Shown: positions 5,193 to 7,229 of the stretch, piece by piece
How positions within the stretch are numbered: position 1 is the stretch's first letter
How the letters are laid out: each line of letters starts with the position of its first letter
Source of the DNA: Sulfurovum sp.
GTDB taxonomy: Bacteria > Campylobacterota > Campylobacteria > Campylobacterales > Sulfurovaceae
Direction: 5' to 3'
Assembly (NCBI GenBank): GCA_021159425.1
Contig: JAGGRU010000081.1
Location: 1 to 7,229, forward strand
Length of the DNA: 7,229 nt
Notes under the pieces: model-generated
Seen by the model: the letters and a program-made list of their open reading frames with translations, nothing else
What the model was told of the DNA's origin: nothing
Database searches by the model: none
Translations under genes and position numbers: made by a program

Positions 5193-5924
5193 TCATGCAT
5201 CCGTAGTTGATTTTTTTAACAGTACTTCTTTTTCCAACTTAAGAAGTCTATTCTCCTCTTCTAATGCTTCCATTTTTTGTGTGATACTTTTTTCTCTGTC
5301 TTCATTAGAAGCGTTAGATATAGTGGAAATGGTATATCCTTCATCTATGATATTCTCAATAATATCATCAGAGAGTTTAGATCGTAATCGTCGCATTAAA
5401 GCCCGCAAAGCATCCATACTCATACGTTTGTTCTCATACACATAATTTTCTATCATCTCATAGGTGACAACAAGTGATAAATTGTCCAACAGTAGATTTA
5501 GAAGTCTTCTTTCTTTTTTGGCCAAAGGATCACTTTCGACCTTTAAACTTATAGTAGAGGCTAAGTGCTCTCTAGATAGCTTCAGACGATTGATCTTTGC
5601 TCTGAGTTCAGTAATATGAAAAGGTTTTTTAAGATAATCCACACAACCCAGAGCATAGGCTGTTTCTAAGGATTGCACATCTGTATTTGAGGATATCATG
5701 ATCACTCTTGCCTGATCGTTCTTATGCAGGATCAGATCTAAAAGTTCCAAACCGGAAATACGAGGTACATTAATGTCAAGTATATAGAGATCATATCCCT
5801 GATCAATAGCTTCAATCATATTTTCACCATCTATAAACGTATCAACAGTATGATGATCGAATTCTAAAACTTTTTTTATGGCTTTATTAAGTGGAATATC
5901 ATCTTCAAGCAGTAAAATTTTCAT
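5193..5924 (-). CDS. OmpR/PhoB-family response regulator with C-terminal coiled coil
   Basis: A 243-residue cytoplasmic transcription factor. The receiver domain (1-118) has all key residues: acidic pocket D8-D9, phospho-acceptor D50 in YILDINVP, S78, and K100 in YLKKPF. The winged-helix domain (130-202) runs from LAKKERRLLNLLLDN through the recognition-helix region MSMDALRALMRRLRSKL (168-184) to the wing DEGYTISTI. After it, residues 206-238 form a heptad tail with I214, L221, L228 and L235 spaced by seven, and M218 and N225 in the alternate core position. Most family members end at the wing (about 225 residues), so the tail is an addition. The gene lies 16 nt downstream of the histidine kinase and is surely co-transcribed. 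The start at ATG 5924 has only a weak ribosome site (AAG 8 nt upstream). Target genes are not evident. Confidence 0.9.
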   Translation of the reverse strand: MKILLLEDDIPLNKAIKKVLEFDHHTVDTFIDGENMIEAIDQGYDLYILDINVPRISGLELLDLILHKNDQARVIMISSNTDVQSLETAYALGCVDYLKKPFHITELRAKINRLKLSREHLASTISLKVESDPLAKKERRLLNLLLDNLSLVVTYEMIENYVYENKRMSMDALRALMRRLRSKLSDDIIENIIDEGYTISTISNASNEDREKSITQKMEALEEENRLLKLEKEVLLKKSTTDA

Positions 5925-5940
5925 ACATACATCTTAACAG

Positions 5941-7229
5941 TTATACTATGTCATTCGTATGATAGTGAAAGATATAAGTGAAAATTGTACCCTTGTCTGT
6001 ATCAGATTGTAATTCAATATCGATATGGTACTTGTCAGCAATATCTTTGATAATACTCAGTCCCAAACCATAACCACCCACAGTTTTGTTTTCTCTAAAA
6101 TATTTATTAAAGACTTTCTCTTTATTTTCTATTGCTTTACCTAAATTATGGAAAGAGAGTACATTATTGGCAAGTATTACTTCAATAGGGGAACCTACAG
6201 CACTGTATTTAATGGCATTGTATAAACTGTTATCTATGAGCCTGGATAATTCTATTAATGATATGTCTATTCTGCAATGACTGTCAATATCAAAAGTGAT
6301 CTTTTTATCATTCACGGCAGCAATTGTTTGAAAATACTCAATGCGTTTTTTTACAATTTCACTTAAATCAAGTGTTTCGATCTCATAACCCACTTGATCT
6401 TTCGTCATGATAAAACTCATGGAACGGTAAGAGTTATGCAGCACTTTCAAAGCACTGTCGATCTCTTCACTGTAAGTATCTGTACCCTGTTCTAACTGCC
6501 TTAGTTCATTATTTAAGGTAATGATACTCAAAGGTGTTTTTATTTCATGCATGGCACTTTGTATAAAGTTGTCTTGATCAGACAGTTTGATCTCTTTAGC
6601 TCTTACTTTACTCATAATGAAAATACCAATAATTCCCATGAGAGATATGAGAGTTATTAAAATATTAAGATTTTTCAGTTGATCATAGAACTTACTATTA
6701 TCGAGTAAAAGAGTATATAGCACTTTTACATCTTTATCAATAGGATTAGTTGTTGACATGGAGAGTAATTTATAATGTACACCATCTTTAATAATGTCCT
6801 CCTCCAACAAGTTGTTTTTACTCAATTTATTTGACAAGACCAATGCTTCTTTTCTGTAAAACATCATCTCTTGCAGAGCAGGCTTACTCGTATCATATCC
6901 ATTTAAAAATATTTCATCGTGACAATGGTCATTGACAAAACTATAAGCTTTTGCCTGTTTGACAGAGGGATAGTTTTTTATAAGTTTTTTTAATTGAGAA
7001 AATGCTTGTGTCGCTTCCATATATCTATAACTCACCTGTAAAACAGCTATCTGATCATCATCATTTTTAGAGAGATAAGAGTCGGTGAAACTGAAAAATT
7101 TTTGAGATATGTTTTCATGTATCGGAAAAGAACATCCTATAATATTTTGGGATTTGTGTTTTTCAAAAGTATCCTTGGCAAACCCCAGGTTAAACCCCAG
7201 ATCATCTTTATAGCTAGTATTAATAATAG
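5941..7229 (-). CDS. Sensor histidine kinase, N-terminus beyond the window edge
   Basis: The frame is open from the stop (5941-5943) to the right edge, giving 428 visible residues with no start needed inside. Visible residues 1-187 are a predicted extracytoplasmic sensor region of no domain I recognise; 188-207 (around ILITLISLMGIIGIFIM) are a membrane helix, so an earlier one is expected beyond the edge. The dimerisation/phospho-acceptor helix carries SAMHEIKTPLS with the likely phosphorylated H227. The ATPase domain has the N-box NSLYNAIKYS (333-342), an F-box VFNKYFREN, and the G2 box GGYGLGLS (384-391). The G1 box reads FHNLGKAI, with Asn where Asp is usual. A GTG at 7035 is an internal Val codon, not a start: the coding pattern continues upstream and no ribosome site precedes it. 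It signals to the regulator encoded 16 nt downstream. Confidence 0.88.
   Translation of the reverse strand, partial: IINTSYKDDLGFNLGFAKDTFEKHKSQNIIGCSFPIHENISQKFFSFTDSYLSKNDDDQIAVLQVSYRYMEATQAFSQLKKLIKNYPSVKQAKAYSFVNDHCHDEIFLNGYDTSKPALQEMMFYRKEALVLSNKLSKNNLLEEDIIKDGVHYKLLSMSTTNPIDKDVKVLYTLLLDNSKFYDQLKNLNILITLISLMGIIGIFIMSKVRAKEIKLSDQDNFIQSAMHEIKTPLSIITLNNELRQLEQGTDTYSEEIDSALKVLHNSYRSMSFIMTKDQVGYEIETLDLSEIVKKRIEYFQTIAAVNDKKITFDIDSHCRIDISLIELSRLIDNSLYNAIKYSAVGSPIEVILANNVLSFHNLGKAIENKEKVFNKYFRENKTVGGYGLGLSIIKDIADKYHIDIELQSDTDKGTIFTYIFHYHTNDIV

Noticed and set aside
7033..7035. GTG at 7035 as the histidine kinase start
   Set aside because: The frame stays open and plausible to the window edge, no Shine-Dalgarno precedes the GTG, and only one membrane helix would remain to anchor an external sensor.

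Overview
The window looks like a low-GC bacterial chromosome, most probably from the Campylobacterota (Sulfurovum/Sulfurimonas-like). The pointers are the AT-rich base composition, good -10 boxes without a recognisable -35, and the style of the histidine kinase and LRR-kinase proteins. This placement rests on sequence impression only, since no search was possible.

Layout. (1) 81-631, plus: a promoter and a small solitary ORF6N-domain protein of the phage anti-repressor/KilA-N type. (2) 636-2355, minus: a two-gene purine-salvage operon of an AzgA/PbuG-like purine permease and a xanthine/guanine-type phosphoribosyltransferase. The two are translationally coupled, and the operon converges on the ORF6N gene at a shared 42-bp hairpin. 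(3) 2356-2638: a divergent intergenic region with the permease promoter and a clear REPIN-like element, two inverted REP hairpins with compensatory changes in their stems. (4) 2639-5175, plus: a DUF2201-type protein (metallopeptidase-like N-terminus, VWA-like C-terminus) followed 23 nt later by a leucine-rich-repeat protein fused to a Ser/Thr-type kinase. Both have a -10 hexamer ending exactly 6 nt before the ATG and no Shine-Dalgarno, so both are probably leaderless. (5) 5193-7229, minus: a two-component system. The histidine kinase runs off the right edge of the window, and the OmpR/PhoB-type response regulator ends in an unusual leucine-zipper-like tail.

How the genes work together. The permease would import nucleobases and the transferase would trap them as nucleotides. 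The kinase and regulator form a conventional phosphorelay whose signal is not evident. The VWA protein and LRR-kinase are the most interesting pair: a protein-interaction/chaperone-like factor with an apparently inactivated metalloprotease motif beside an intact-looking eukaryotic-like kinase. A functional link between them is inferred from adjacency and matching promoter architecture, not demonstrated.
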